NCBI RefSeq assembly: GCF_040643435.1
Contig: NZ_JBEYUH010000014.1
Coordinates: forward strand, 72,940-136,939
Source of the DNA: Rhodococcus sp040643435
Lineage (GTDB): Bacteria; Actinomycetota; Actinomycetes; Mycobacteriales; Mycobacteriaceae
Direction of reading: 5' to 3'
Length of the DNA stretch: 64,000 bases
The notes under the pieces were generated by a model. That model was given only the letters and a program-made list of their open reading frames with translations. It was not told the origin of the DNA and ran no database searches. Positions 8,258-41,089 of this stretch are shown here, piece by piece; position 1 is the first letter of the stretch, and each line of letters begins with the position of its first letter. The translations under genes were made by a program, and so were the position numbers.

Positions 8258-9868
8258 GTGAGCCCTGCACCGCACACCCAGCTTCTCGTCGGCGGCCGCA
8301 TCTACAGCGCCAGCGCCCCCGATGCCACCGCGATGGCCGTCACCGACGGCCGGGTCGTGTGGGTCGGGCAGGACCGGCCCGGCCGGGCCCTGCATCCCGA
8401 CGCCGAGATCGTCGACCTGCACGGCGCGTTCGTCGCCCCCGGCTTCGTCGACACCCACGTGCACGTCACCGCCCACGGTCTGGCCCTGACCGGGCTGGAT
8501 CTGACCGACACCACCGACCGCGACGACGCGCTGCGCCGGGTGCGCGCGCACGCCGACGCGCACGACGACGCGGTGCTGTGGGGGCACGGCTGGGACGAGA
8601 CCCGCTGGCCCGATCCGACCCCGCCGACCACCGCCGACCTCGATGCCGCCGCCCCGGGCCGGCTCGTCTATCTCGGCCGGGTCGATGCGCATTCGGCGGC
8701 GGCCTCGTCGGCGTTGCGGGCGGCCGCCGACCCGCTGCCGGAGCTGGCCGGCTTCGATCCGCAGCAGCCCCTGACCGCCGCGGCGCACCACGCGGTGCGC
8801 GGTGCGGCCCGCCGGCACCTGACCGCCGCGCAGCGGGCCCGCGCTCGGCTGGCCGCCCTCGACGATTTCGCCGCGCACGGCTACGTCGCGGTGCACGAGT
8901 GCGCCGGCCCGGACATCTCCGGGCTCGACGACTTCACCGAACTGCTCGGCACCGACCATCCGGTGCAGGTGCGCGGCTACTGGGGGCAGGCGGTGCGTTC
9001 GGGGGAGGAGGCGGTCGAGTTGCTCGCCGCGACCGGCGCCCACGCGCTCGGCGGCGATCTGTTCGTCGACGGCTCGTTCGGGTCGCACACCGCGGCACTG
9101 ACCCGGCCCTATGCCGACCGGCCGGAGTGCTGCGGCACCACCTATCTGTCCGGTGAGGAGGTGACCGCGCACGTGCGGGCGTGCACCTCGGCGGGCATCC
9201 AGGCCGGTTTCCACGTCATCGGCGACGCCGCGACCGGCGCCGCGGTGGCGGCCTTCGACACCGTCGCCGCCGAGGTCGGTGGCCCGGCGCTGGCCGCGCG
9301 CGGGCACCGGCTCGAGCATGTCGAGTCGCTGACCGTCGAGCAGGCGCAGCTGCTGGCTCGTTACGGGGTGATCGCGAGCATGCAGCCGAGCTTCGACGCG
9401 TTGTGGGGTGGCCCGGAGGGCATGTACGCGCAGCGGCTCGGGGCGCAGCGGGCAGCGGCGTTGAACGCGTTCGCGCCGCTGGCCGCCACCGGATTGTCGT
9501 TGGCGTTCGGTTCGGATGCGCCGGTGACCGCGCCGCGGCCGTGGTCGATGCTGCGGGCGGCGGTGCATCACCGCAGCGCGGGCAGCGGCATCTCGCCGCG
9601 GGCGGCGTTCGCCGCGGCCACCCGGGGCGCGTGGCGGGCCGGAGGTGTGCGCGACGGCATGGCCGGCACCTTGGATCCGGGGGCGCCGGCGTCCTACGCG
9701 ATCTGGGAGGTGGGGGAGTTGGTGGTCCGCGCCCCCCAGGACTCGGTGCAGCGGTGGTCGACGGATCCGCGGTCGCGGGTGGCGCCGCTGCCGGATCTCG
9801 AACCCGGCAGCGGCGATCCGGTGCTGGTGCGCAGTGTGCACCGCGGCCGGGTGGTGTACGCGCGGTGA
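8258..9868 (+). CDS. Amidohydrolase family protein (YtcJ-like)
   Basis: A 536-residue metal-dependent hydrolase. The N-terminal beta-sandwich strand LLVGGRIYSASAPDATAMAV is followed by the metal motif VDTHVHVTAHG. Later come FVDGSFGSHTAALTRPY, GFHVIGDAAT, HRLEHVE and a C-terminal AFGSDAPVTAPRPWSML segment, all typical of the YtcJ/LAF3-like amidohydrolase_3 group. It probably hydrolyses C-N bonds in an amide or cyclic ureide, but the substrate cannot be predicted. It starts at GTG 8258, 20 bp after fxsA, and its stop overlaps the lnt start (GTGA), so fxsA, this gene, lnt and ppm1 likely form one operon. Confidence 0.88.
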   Translation: MSPAPHTQLLVGGRIYSASAPDATAMAVTDGRVVWVGQDRPGRALHPDAEIVDLHGAFVAPGFVDTHVHVTAHGLALTGLDLTDTTDRDDALRRVRAHADAHDDAVLWGHGWDETRWPDPTPPTTADLDAAAPGRLVYLGRVDAHSAAASSALRAAADPLPELAGFDPQQPLTAAAHHAVRGAARRHLTAAQRARARLAALDDFAAHGYVAVHECAGPDISGLDDFTELLGTDHPVQVRGYWGQAVRSGEEAVELLAATGAHALGGDLFVDGSFGSHTAALTRPYADRPECCGTTYLSGEEVTAHVRACTSAGIQAGFHVIGDAATGAAVAAFDTVAAEVGGPALAARGHRLEHVESLTVEQAQLLARYGVIASMQPSFDALWGGPEGMYAQRLGAQRAAALNAFAPLAATGLSLAFGSDAPVTAPRPWSMLRAAVHHRSAGSGISPRAAFAAATRGAWRAGGVRDGMAGTLDPGAPASYAIWEVGELVVRAPQDSVQRWSTDPRSRVAPLPDLEPGSGDPVLVRSVHRGRVVYAR

Positions 9869-11466
9869 TCGGCCGGCCCCTGGCGGGCATGACGGTGCGG
9901 GCGGTGCTGTCGGTGGCCGCGGGGTTGCTGCTGTTCGCGTCGTTCCCGCCGCGCCCGCTGTGGTTCCTCGCCCCCGTCGGTCTTGCGCTCCTCATCGGTG
10001 CATTGACTGCAGTGCCGCTGCAGCGACGGGCGGGTTTCGGGTACGGCTACCTCGCCGGCCTGGGCTTTTTCGTGCCGCTGCTGCCCTGGATCGGGGTGTA
10101 TGTGGGGCCGCTGCCGTGGCTGGCGCTCGCCGCCGCCGAGGCGGTCTTCGTGGGTCTGTTCGGGGCGCTGGTGGTGCACCTGCGGGCGCTGCCCGCCGCG
10201 CCGTTGTGGATCGCGGCGGCGTGGAGCCTGACCGAATGGTTGCGTTCGAGTGTCCCCTTCGGTGGGTTCCCGTGGGGTCGGCTCGCATTCGGGCAACCCG
10301 ACGGGCTGTTCGTCTCCCTCGTGGTCGTCGGTGGGGCGCCGCTGGTGTCGTTCGCGGTGGCGCTGACCGGCGCCGGTGCCGCGGCGCTGGTTCGCGCGGC
10401 CCGGCGGCGTCCCCGCCGGGGCTGGGCGGTGCCGGTCGCGGTGACCGTGCTCGGTCCGCTGCTCGCGGCCGCGGCCTGGCCGCTGGTGCGCACCGGCACG
10501 GACGACGGCGCGACCACGGTGACGGTCGCGGCGATCCAGGGCAGCGTGCCGCGGCTGGGACTGGAGTTCAACGCCCAGCGCAAGGCGGTGCTCGACAATC
10601 ACGTCGCCCGCACCTTCGAACTCGCCGCCGAGGTCGACGCCGGGCGGGTCCCGCGCCCGCAGGTGGTGATCTGGCCGGAGAACGCCTCGGACATCGATCC
10701 GTTGCGCAACGCCGACGCCGCCCGGGACATCTCCGCCGCGGCCGCCGCGATCGATGCGCCCATCCTCGTCGGTGCGGTCCTGGTCAACGGGGACGGCACC
10801 ACCAGCAATTCGGTGATCGTGTGGGACGCCGAGAGCGGGCCGGGGGAGCAGCACGACAAGAAGATCATCCAGCCGTTCGGGGAGTACCTGCCGTGGCGGT
10901 CGTTCTTCCGGTTGTTCTCCGAGTACGCCGACCGGGCCGGTTTCTTCGTGCCCGGCGACGGGGACGGCACGGTCACCGCCGCCGGCATCCCCATCGGGGT
11001 GGCGACCTGCTACGAGGTGGCCTTCGACCGGGCGTTGCGCGAGTCGGTCGACGCGGGGGCCCAGTTGCTGGCGGTGCCGACGAACAACGCCACCTTCGGG
11101 GACACCGAGATGACCTACCAGCAGTTGGCGATGTCGCGGCTGCGCGCCGTCGAACACGGCCGGGCGGTGGTGGTCGCGGCGACGAGCGGGGTCAGCGCCA
11201 TCGTCGAACCGGACGGGCGGGTGCAGCAGAGCACACCGCTGTTCGTGCCCGCCGCCCTGGTGGCGCAGGTGCCCGTGCGCACAGACGTTACGCTGGCTAG
11301 TCGGCTCGGAGTGGCGCCGGAGCTCGTGCTCTGCGCCGCCGCCGTGGCCGCCGCCGGTCTCGCCCTGGTGCGGGAGCGGCGGGAGAAGGCCGGTGCGGCA
11401 GCTCGACCGCCCGCCGGCGCAGCAGGAGCACCGGCCGGTGGCCGGTTCGACAAGGAGGACCTCTGA
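9865..11466 (+). CDS. lnt: Apolipoprotein N-acyltransferase
   Basis: A 533-residue inner-membrane enzyme that adds the third acyl chain to the N-terminal Cys of lipoproteins. About six N-terminal hydrophobic segments precede a nitrilase-type domain whose catalytic triad is visible: Glu about 272 (WPENASD), Lys about 332 (HDKKIIQPFGEY) and Cys about 382 (VATCYEVAFD). The last residues form another membrane helix and a charged tail. In mycolata, Lnt is coupled to the mannosyltransferase Ppm1, fused with it in M. tuberculosis and separate here. The GTG start overlaps the preceding stop, and the stop overlaps the ppm1 ATG by one base. Confidence 0.95.
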   Translation: MIGRPLAGMTVRAVLSVAAGLLLFASFPPRPLWFLAPVGLALLIGALTAVPLQRRAGFGYGYLAGLGFFVPLLPWIGVYVGPLPWLALAAAEAVFVGLFGALVVHLRALPAAPLWIAAAWSLTEWLRSSVPFGGFPWGRLAFGQPDGLFVSLVVVGGAPLVSFAVALTGAGAAALVRAARRRPRRGWAVPVAVTVLGPLLAAAAWPLVRTGTDDGATTVTVAAIQGSVPRLGLEFNAQRKAVLDNHVARTFELAAEVDAGRVPRPQVVIWPENASDIDPLRNADAARDISAAAAAIDAPILVGAVLVNGDGTTSNSVIVWDAESGPGEQHDKKIIQPFGEYLPWRSFFRLFSEYADRAGFFVPGDGDGTVTAAGIPIGVATCYEVAFDRALRESVDAGAQLLAVPTNNATFGDTEMTYQQLAMSRLRAVEHGRAVVVAATSGVSAIVEPDGRVQQSTPLFVPAALVAQVPVRTDVTLASRLGVAPELVLCAAAVAAAGLALVRERREKAGAAARPPAGAAGAPAGGRFDKEDL

Positions 11467-12242
11467 TGGCAGCGGCCACGCCCGCCGGGAACGACCGCGC
11501 ACCCAGCGCCCGGACCCTGGTGATCATTCCGACGTACAACGAGCGGGAGAATCTCGGGCGGATCATCACCCGGCTGCACGCGGCGCTGCCGCACACCCAT
11601 GTCCTCGTCGTCGACGACGGCAGCCCGGACGGCACCGGCGCCCTGGCCGACGAGCTGGCCGCCGCCGACGAGCGCATCGCGGTGCTGCACCGCACCGAGA
11701 AGAACGGTCTCGGCGCCGCCTACATCGCCGGTTTCCGGTGGGGGCTCGAGCACGACTACACGGTGCTGGTGGAGATGGACGCCGACGGCAGCCACGCCCC
11801 CGAGCAGCTGCACCTGCTGCTCGAGAAGATCGACGCCGGCGCCGATCTGGTGCTCGGCTCCCGGTATGTGCCCGGCGGCACGGTGGTGAACTGGCCGTGG
11901 CATCGTGAGGTGCTCTCCCGCGGCGGCAACATCTATTCCCGCCTGGCGTTGGGGGTCTCGATTCGCGACATCACCGGCGGCTACCGCGCCTACCGCCGGG
12001 AGGTGCTCGAAAAGCTCGATCTCGACGCGATCGCCTCGCACGGCTACTGCTTCCAGGTGGATCTGGCCTGGCGCACCCTGCAGGCCGGTTTCACCGTCGC
12101 CGAGGTGCCGATCACGTTCACCGAACGCGAGATCGGCGAGTCGAAGATGAACGGCAATATCGTGCAGGAAGCGCTGGTGCGGGTCACCGTGTGGGGAGTG
12201 CGCAACCGGCTGGCGCGGCTGCGGGCGCTGCTCGGCCGCTGA
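11466..12242 (+). CDS. ppm1: Polyprenol monophosphomannose synthase
   Basis: A 258-residue GT2-family glycosyltransferase. Its motifs are LVIIPTYNERENL, VVDDGSPDGTG and the metal-binding VEMDADGSHAPEQL, then the GSRYVPGG and RGGNIYSRLALG segments of dolichol-phosphate mannosyltransferases. It transfers mannose from GDP-mannose to polyprenyl phosphate, supplying donors for lipomannan, lipoarabinomannan and protein mannosylation. There is no C-terminal membrane domain, as expected when Lnt supplies the membrane partner. The ATG at 11466 overlaps the lnt stop (TGATG) and is preceded by AAGGAGG. It ends 63 bp from the convergent cassette at 12306. Confidence 0.95.
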   Translation: MAAATPAGNDRAPSARTLVIIPTYNERENLGRIITRLHAALPHTHVLVVDDGSPDGTGALADELAAADERIAVLHRTEKNGLGAAYIAGFRWGLEHDYTVLVEMDADGSHAPEQLHLLLEKIDAGADLVLGSRYVPGGTVVNWPWHREVLSRGGNIYSRLALGVSIRDITGGYRAYRREVLEKLDLDAIASHGYCFQVDLAWRTLQAGFTVAEVPITFTEREIGESKMNGNIVQEALVRVTVWGVRNRLARLRALLGR

Positions 12243-12305
12243 CCGGCCCCCGCGCGGCTGCGCGCCGATCCCGCCACCGGGTCGGCCGGTGAGCCCGGCG
12301 GTGGT

Positions 12306-13295
12306 TCAGCTCGGCCAGGGCCAGCGGGCGTCGAGTTCGTCCCCGAGCCCCAGCGCGGCGCACAGGCGGCGGATGGCGCTGCAGTCCTGCACCACCGGCC
12401 GGCCGTCGGTGCTCGCGATCGTGTCGGCGACGAGTTCGTCGCCGCCGGGCACCTGCTCGTGCGCGAGGATCGCCGCCCAGGTGGAGGTGTCGGCGCCGGT
12501 GAACGCCGCGACCGCCGCGCCGAGCGCGTCGAGCAGGACCACCTGGTCGGTGTCGTCGAGTTCGGTGAGCACCGCGGTGAGCAACCCCCCGGCCAGCGAC
12601 GCGTGGCACAGTTCGTCGCGGCGGTGCACGGCCACGGTGGCTCGGTTCACCGGCTGCAGCGCCGCGTCGCCGGTGAGCAACGCCAGATAGGCGCTGATCG
12701 AGGTTTCCGCGACGGTGGTGTACGCCAGCTGCACCAGCGCCGCCGCCCGCGGATCGTCCGCCTGCGCCACCGCGGTGCGCTGCCGGCGGACCGTCGGGCA
12801 CAGCGGCAGCACCGACTCCGGCAGCGCCCAGCCGCGGCGGCGGCGGGTGAGCGCGTTCGCCTGCTGGTGCATCAGGGTGTGGTACTGCTCGTCGACCATC
12901 GCCTGCAGCACCCCGGTGACCACGGTGTCGGAAGGCCCGAAGCCGAATACGTCCGCGGTGATCAGCGCGAAGCCGGGGTTGACGACGTACTGCTCGATGT
13001 CGACGACGCTCTTGTTGTAGGCGATCCACGCCCAGGCCCGCAGGCGCGCCTGCTGCGGCTCGTCGAGCGCGAGATAACGCGGATGCTCGGCGAAGGGCAG
13101 CATCTGTTCCGGGAAGTCGCTGCGGTGCGGTTCGAACAGCGCATCGAGGTCGACCTCGGGTTTCTTCACCGCGGCGCGCCGCGGCCACGACCGGGCCAGG
13201 CCGGCGATGACCGCGCTCTCGGCGGGATCGTCCGGGTCGTGTTCGGGCAGGTCGGGGGTGTGCACACGGGTGCGCCGGATGTCGTGATCGGTCAC
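12306..13295 (-). CDS. AurF/CmlI-like diiron arylamine N-oxygenase
   Basis: A 329-residue protein of the AurF family, non-heme diiron enzymes that oxidise aryl amines to nitro groups. The seven-ligand set can be read directly with AurF-like spacing: Glu101 (DIEQY), Glu136/His139 (DEQYH), Glu196 (VAETSIS), and His224/Glu228/His231 (HRRDELCH). AurF itself uses E101, E136, H139, E196, H223, E227 and H230. The GTG start overlaps the stop of the prephenate-dehydrogenase-like gene (GTGA). Being last in an apparent 4-aminophenylalanine operon, the likely substrate is 4-aminophenylalanine or a derivative, perhaps carrier-bound; this is inference. AurF-fold proteins of other function exist, so the chemistry needs testing. 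Confidence 0.78.
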   Translation of the reverse strand: MTDHDIRRTRVHTPDLPEHDPDDPAESAVIAGLARSWPRRAAVKKPEVDLDALFEPHRSDFPEQMLPFAEHPRYLALDEPQQARLRAWAWIAYNKSVVDIEQYVVNPGFALITADVFGFGPSDTVVTGVLQAMVDEQYHTLMHQQANALTRRRRGWALPESVLPLCPTVRRQRTAVAQADDPRAAALVQLAYTTVAETSISAYLALLTGDAALQPVNRATVAVHRRDELCHASLAGGLLTAVLTELDDTDQVVLLDALGAAVAAFTGADTSTWAAILAHEQVPGGDELVADTIASTDGRPVVQDCSAIRRLCAALGLGDELDARWPWPS

Positions 13296-14226
13296 GGCCG
13301 GCTCCTGTCCTCGGCCGCGGCGCCGGGGGCGCCGTCGGGATGCGGGTTGCGGGGCAGTGCGGCGAACAGCTGCGCGCACAGCTGCCGGGCTGCCGGTGCG
13401 CTGTCCCCGAGGGCGCGGCGGCCACGCTCGAGCACCGCCGCGAAGGCGGACGGTGAGCCGGTGGCGGCGTCGAGTTCGGTGACGGCGTCGGCGAGGGCGC
13501 GGCGGGCCGCCGCGGCATGGGGGTTGGCGCGCTGGATGTCGTGATACACCTCGCCGGTGCCGGCGCCGAGGCGGGCGAGCAGCGCCCGCAGCGTGGTGTG
13601 CGGGGGCGGGAAGGTCGCCGCCGCACCGGCCGGGACGTCGAGACGGTCCAGGGCCGCGCCGAAGGCGAGGAGGGTGGCGTGGGTGAGCACCTGGGTGGCG
13701 GCGGTCAGCCGGTCGTGATCGTCGGCGCTCATCTCGGTGACCGCCGCACCCCAACGGCGCAGGGCGGCGACGAACGCGGCGACGGCCGGTCCGTCGCCGT
13801 GCCGGATCACCGCGACGGGCCGCTGCGCGAGCCCCAGCTCGGGCGCGAACATCGGGTTGATGCCCACCGCCGGGCCGCCCGGCCGGTGGGTGCGCAGCGC
13901 CGCCGCGATCGGGGTCTTCACCGACAGGGTCTCCACCAGCAGCGTGTCGGGTTTCAGCAGCGGCGCCAGGGCGGGCAGCGCGGCGACGGCGACCTGGTCG
14001 GGGACCGCGAGGATCACCGTGTCCGCGGTGGTGAGGGCCGCGGCGAGCGGGGCGGTGGGGGCGGTGATGTCGGCGCGCAGCACCGCACCGGCGGGGGCCG
14101 CGGCGGTGGGGTCGACGGCGGTGGGGTCGACGGCGAGCACCTCCCGGCCGTCGGCGCGCAGCGCAGCGCCGAGCAGGGCACCGACGGCGCCGAGCCCCCC
14201 GGCGACGAGCACCGGGCCGGTGCCGG

Positions 14227-14230
<4 letters not shown>
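13292..14230 (-). CDS. Prephenate dehydrogenase-like enzyme (4-amino-4-deoxyprephenate dehydrogenase, PapC/CmlC type)
   Basis: A 312-residue TyrA-fold protein. An N-terminal Rossmann motif (LVAGGLGAVGALLG) is followed by DTVILAVPDQ, LLVETLSVKTPIAAAL, GINPMFAPELG and a helical dimerisation domain. TyrA enzymes oxidatively decarboxylate prephenate. In chloramphenicol and pristinamycin pathways, CmlC and PapC act on 4-amino-4-deoxyprephenate to give 4-aminophenylpyruvate. Placement between fused aminodeoxychorismate synthase and an N-oxygenase favours the amino-substrate role over tyrosine synthesis. The ATG at 14230 overlaps the upstream stop (ATGA). Confidence 0.8.
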
Positions 14231-16374
<2,144 letters not shown>

Positions 16375-16386
16375 GACGACCTCGGC

Positions 16387-16734
16387 TCAGTGCGCACCGT
16401 CGACGGCGCCGGGCCCGGAGACGATCCGGTCCTCGACCCGGCAGGCCTCGTCGATGAGCAGGGTGTAGAGCGAGCGCACGAACTCACCGGACAGACCGTG
16501 CCGGCGCGCGTAGTCCTGGGCGCGGCGGTGCACGACCTCCATGCGCCCGGGCTGCAGGACGTCGAGGCCGTGGCGGTGTTTGAGTTCGGCGACCCGCCCG
16601 CACACCTCGAGGCGGGCGCGGATGCCGTCGAGCAGGGCCCCGTCGATGTCGTCGAGTTCGGCCCGCAGATCGGCCAATTCGGCGGCGGCCTGGGCCGGTG
16701 GCACCTCCGCTGCGGTGTGATGGCGGTCGGTCAC
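16387..16734 (-). CDS. Chorismate mutase-like (4-amino-4-deoxychorismate mutase, PapB/CmlD type)
   Basis: A 115-residue all-helical AroQ-fold protein. It shows ELDDIDGALLDGIRARLEVC, the AELKHRHGL lysine, then LQPGRMEVVHRRA and LYTLLIDEACRVEDRI. Ordinary AroQ mutases have a DPxRE-like motif where this has QPGRM, a change I associate with the aminodeoxychorismate mutases of chloramphenicol-type pathways. It is the first gene of the cassette operon. A GTG at 16740 is also possible, but the AAGGGGGTGA ribosome binding site is better spaced for 16734, where an upstream 30-codon frame also ends. Confidence 0.75.
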   Translation of the reverse strand: MTDRHHTAAEVPPAQAAAELADLRAELDDIDGALLDGIRARLEVCGRVAELKHRHGLDVLQPGRMEVVHRRAQDYARRHGLSGEFVRSLYTLLIDEACRVEDRIVSGPGAVDGAH

Positions 16735-16823
16735 GGGCACTCACCCCCTTGCAACGACCCGCCGGGAAGGCCGTGGCGGAGAACCCAGCGGTGCCGATCG
16801 GGATCTGTCGGCGTTCGGGTCAT
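16731..16823 (-). CDS. Possible 30-residue leader ORF upstream of the aminophenylalanine operon
   Basis: An ATG at 16823 opens a 30-codon frame (MTRTPTDPDRHRWVLRHG and on) whose TGA overlaps the GTG at 16734 in the same GTGA style as the operon's other junctions. It has no recognised homologue and only one Trp, so it is not an obvious attenuator. It could be a translational-coupling leader or a chance frame in the high-GC 5' region. It is recorded because it affects the start choice of the mutase gene. Confidence 0.25.
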   Translation of the reverse strand: MTRTPTDPDRHRWVLRHGLPGGSLQGGECP

Positions 16824-16830
16824 AATTGCA

Positions 16831-16845
16831 CGCGCTCCGAGCGCG
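16831..16845. promoter_or_regulatory. 15-bp palindrome in the leader of the aminophenylalanine operon
   Basis: CGCGCTC-C-GAGCGCG is a perfect palindrome about 100 bp upstream of the first gene. It is followed (on the plus strand) by the AT-richer stretch ATATCGACGATTGATCGAT. It could be an operator or part of the promoter region between this operon and the 3' end of rbpA. No regulator gene is linked. Confidence 0.3.
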
Positions 16846-16992
16846 ATATCGACGATTGATCGATTCGTGGCAGGCCCGCAACCGAATTCGCATCGCCGCG
16901 GCGGCCGCCCCGATGTCCGGGCCCCGAACGGGCTGTGCCGCCCCGGACGGATCGTCCGGGGCGGCACAGTCGCAGCAGAGGGTGCGCCGGGA

Positions 16993-17331
16993 TCAGGCGC
17001 CGCGCCGCTTGGCCTTGAGCAGGTCCAGGCGTTCTTTGAGCAGATCCTCGAGCTCCTCGATCGAGCGGCGCTCGAGCAGCATGTCCCAGTGGGTGCGCGG
17101 CGGCTTGACCTTCTTCGGCTCGGGTGCGGCGCCTTCCACCAGGGTGCCTTCGAGGCCGTTCTTGCAGATCCAGGTGCCGGGGATCTCCGCGTCGTCCGCG
17201 AACGGCACGTCGTATTCCTCGCCGTTGTCGCAGCGGTAGCGGGCGATTCGCCGCGGCGCCAGATCGTGGTCGCGGTCGGTTTCGTAGCTCACCGCCCCGA
17301 GTCGGCTGCCTCGCAGTACACGATCTGCCAT
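16993..17331 (-). CDS. rbpA: RNA polymerase-binding protein RbpA
   Basis: A 112-residue essential actinobacterial transcription factor. It has the N-terminal tail MADRVLRGSRLGAVSYE, the central beta domain with RYRCDNGEEYDVPFADDAEIP and WICKNG, and the C-terminal helix RSIEELEDLLKERLDLLKAK that contacts sigma domain 2. RbpA stabilises the RNA polymerase-housekeeping sigma open complex and affects rifampicin tolerance. The ATG at 17331 follows AAGGAAGGACACC. In M. tuberculosis rbpA (Rv2050) and ppm1 (Rv2051c) are neighbours with convergent ends; here the aminophenylalanine cassette lies between them. Confidence 0.97.
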   Translation of the reverse strand: MADRVLRGSRLGAVSYETDRDHDLAPRRIARYRCDNGEEYDVPFADDAEIPGTWICKNGLEGTLVEGAAPEPKKVKPPRTHWDMLLERRSIEELEDLLKERLDLLKAKRRGA

Positions 17332-17559
17332 GGTGGTGTCCTTCCTTGTGTGCTCCGCCCGGGCGCCGGTGCCGTGCGGCACCCCCACCGGGCTCGACGT
17401 CCACAGTGCTCAACGTCGACGAAGCCGATTCCGTTCCCGCGGCCCCTCGCAGAGCCGAACGACCAGTCTACCGAGCCGCCGCGGCGCCGCGCGCGCGGCA
17501 TCCGCACCGCCCGCGCGCCGGTATCGGCGCCGCCCGGCGCGCCAGTACAGTGACTGCTC

Positions 17560-17892
17560 GTGACCGGACGTGACGCGCAAGCCGACACCTGCCTGTGGTG
17601 TGGTCGCCCGGTCGCCGAACTCGGCACCGGGCGGCGGCGACGCTACTGCCGCCAGTCGTGCCGGCAGCGGGCCTACGAACAGCGCAGCACCACCCGCCGC
17701 GCCGGGTTGCCCGACGACGCGGTGGTGCTCACCGCCGCCGAGGTCGAGGCGCTCGCCGACCGGGCCTTCCGGGTGCGGTGCGCCGCCGAGGATGTGGCCA
17801 CCGCCGTCGCCGAGGGCGCCGGCGGTGACGAACTGGCCGCGCTGTGCCGGGAGTTGCTCGAGCTGGCCCGCGACGCCGAACGCCTGCGCTGA
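17560..17892 (+). CDS. Small zinc-finger-like conserved protein (Rv2049c position)
   Basis: A 110-residue protein divergent from rbpA. The N-terminal half has CLWCGRPV and YCRQSCRQRAYEQR, two Cys pairs that could hold a zinc ion, followed by an alanine/glutamate-rich helical C-terminus. It occupies the position of the small gene Rv2049c beside rbpA in M. tuberculosis. Function unknown. The start is a GTG at 17560 in a region with no strong ribosome binding site. Confidence 0.7.
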   Translation: MTGRDAQADTCLWCGRPVAELGTGRRRRYCRQSCRQRAYEQRSTTRRAGLPDDAVVLTAAEVEALADRAFRVRCAAEDVATAVAEGAGGDELAALCRELLELARDAERLR

Positions 17893-17915
17893 CCCCGCCC
17901 GCCGCGACCGGCAGG

Positions 17916-18500
17916 TCAGGCGAAGAAGCCACCCATGGTGTAGATGACCTGGCAGAACGCCCCGTTGGCGTACTGCACGGAGCCGAACAGGGCACCGAGC
18001 ACCGCGCCGGGCCCGGTGTCGATCACCGCCGACTGCAGTCCGCCGCCGTTGCCGAGGGTGGCGACACCGACGCGGAAGTTCTCCATGTTCATCCACACGA
18101 ACTTCAGGTCCGACGCCGCGACCGGCGCCGGCACGGTGGGTTCGACGAACACCGCGACCGAGCCGAACGGCACCTGCCCGTGCGGTCCGGGATGCACCCA
18201 GGCATTGGTCATCGCGAACGGCACCAGGGCACCGCCGCAGCCGGGCCCGACGGTCGGGGCCGGTGCCGTGAACGGCTGCGGGATGTTCTTCGGCGGCGGC
18301 GCGAACGGATTCGCCGAGCCGGAGTCGTCGACGAGCCGTTCGAGCGCGGCGAGGGTCTCCGGGGAATCGGCGACCTCGGCGCGCAACTGCTCGAGCGGCA
18401 CACCCGGCGGAGCCGGGTCGGCGGCCGCCTGGGCGGGCATCGCGGCGAGCGCGGCGGCGAGCAGGGCGGTGACGAGCGGGGCGGATCGGCGACGCGACAT
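17916..18500 (-). CDS. Secreted conserved hypothetical protein
   Basis: A 194-residue protein with a clear Sec signal peptide (MSRRRSAPLVTALLAAALAAMPAQAAA, cleavage near residue 27). A proline-rich segment PFAPPPKNIPQPFTAPAPT is followed by a compact domain containing two Cys (GPGCGGA and GAFCQV) likely forming a disulfide. The domain ends QVIYTMGGFFA. It is of a type common in mycolic-acid bacteria and its function is unknown. The ATG at 18500 is preceded by AAGGAGCCCGAG, so the longer upstream frame was not used. Its 3' end converges on the small zinc protein gene with a 23-bp gap. Confidence 0.7.
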   Translation of the reverse strand: MSRRRSAPLVTALLAAALAAMPAQAAADPAPPGVPLEQLRAEVADSPETLAALERLVDDSGSANPFAPPPKNIPQPFTAPAPTVGPGCGGALVPFAMTNAWVHPGPHGQVPFGSVAVFVEPTVPAPVAASDLKFVWMNMENFRVGVATLGNGGGLQSAVIDTGPGAVLGALFGSVQYANGAFCQVIYTMGGFFA

Positions 18501-19026
18501 CTCGGGCTCCTTCGAGTCGGGGCGAACGGGCGGGGCGAGACGATCCGGTCGCGATCCGGTCACGTCCGGGTCGCGGCACGGGGCACGAACACGACGGTCG
18601 CTTCGAGAATAAAAAGACCTGTCGGATTGTGGAGGCGTTTTCCGCCGAGTGCGGTCGCGGCATTGCCGGTAGCCCCGCAGATCACCCCCGTCACGAACAG
18701 GACAATCATCCCCAGGGGTCGGGAAATGTTATCGAACCGCGACGAAAACCGTGGTCAACGCCTGATTTCCGAGGTCGTGTCCGCTTCGCCGCCGGCGCCG
18801 CGGCGCCGACGGCGCCCCCGCAGTGGGCCCGGGAGCGGGCTCGGCCGGATTCCGCTGCTGCCGCCGACAGAGGTGGTCTAGCTTGGTGAGGTCCCGCTCA
18901 CACGGGACACGCACGATCGAACGGGGGTCCGATCGCCTCACCGCACAGCCGGCGGTGTCGGGTCGGCCCCTGCACGCGATGTCGGGGGACGTGCCGATCA
19001 CGGCCAACATCGCTTTCGGAGGGGTC
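18501..19026. other. Intergenic region upstream of the NRPS gene
   Basis: 526 bp between divergent genes, so it must hold promoters for the secreted protein and the NRPS. An AT-rich patch near 18600-18625 (GAATAAAAAGACC) is the best promoter candidate for the leftward gene. I looked for a DtxR/IdeR-type iron box and found none. A GGAGGGG ribosome binding site at 19018-19024 precedes the NRPS ATG. No RNA gene or protein gene is evident. Confidence 0.5.
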
Positions 19027-41031
<22,005 letters not shown>

Positions 41032-41034
41032 CCC

Positions 41035-41063
41035 CACTGCTATGCATCCCATGCATAGCAGTG
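41035..41063. promoter_or_regulatory. Perfect 13-bp inverted repeat between NRPS and P450 genes
   Basis: The arms CACTGCTATGCAT and ATGCATAGCAGTG are exact complements separated by CCC, starting 4 bp after the NRPS stop. There is no T-tract, so an intrinsic terminator is uncertain. An operator for the LysR gene at the end of this operon, or a hairpin stabilising either transcript, is equally plausible. Confidence 0.7.
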
Positions 41064-41089
41064 GATGCAGATTATGAGTTGGATTTATG

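Noticed and set aside
12243..12305. Intrinsic terminator between ppm1 and the cassette
   Set aside because: GC-rich dyads exist but no T-tract; almost any high-GC spacer shows such pairing.
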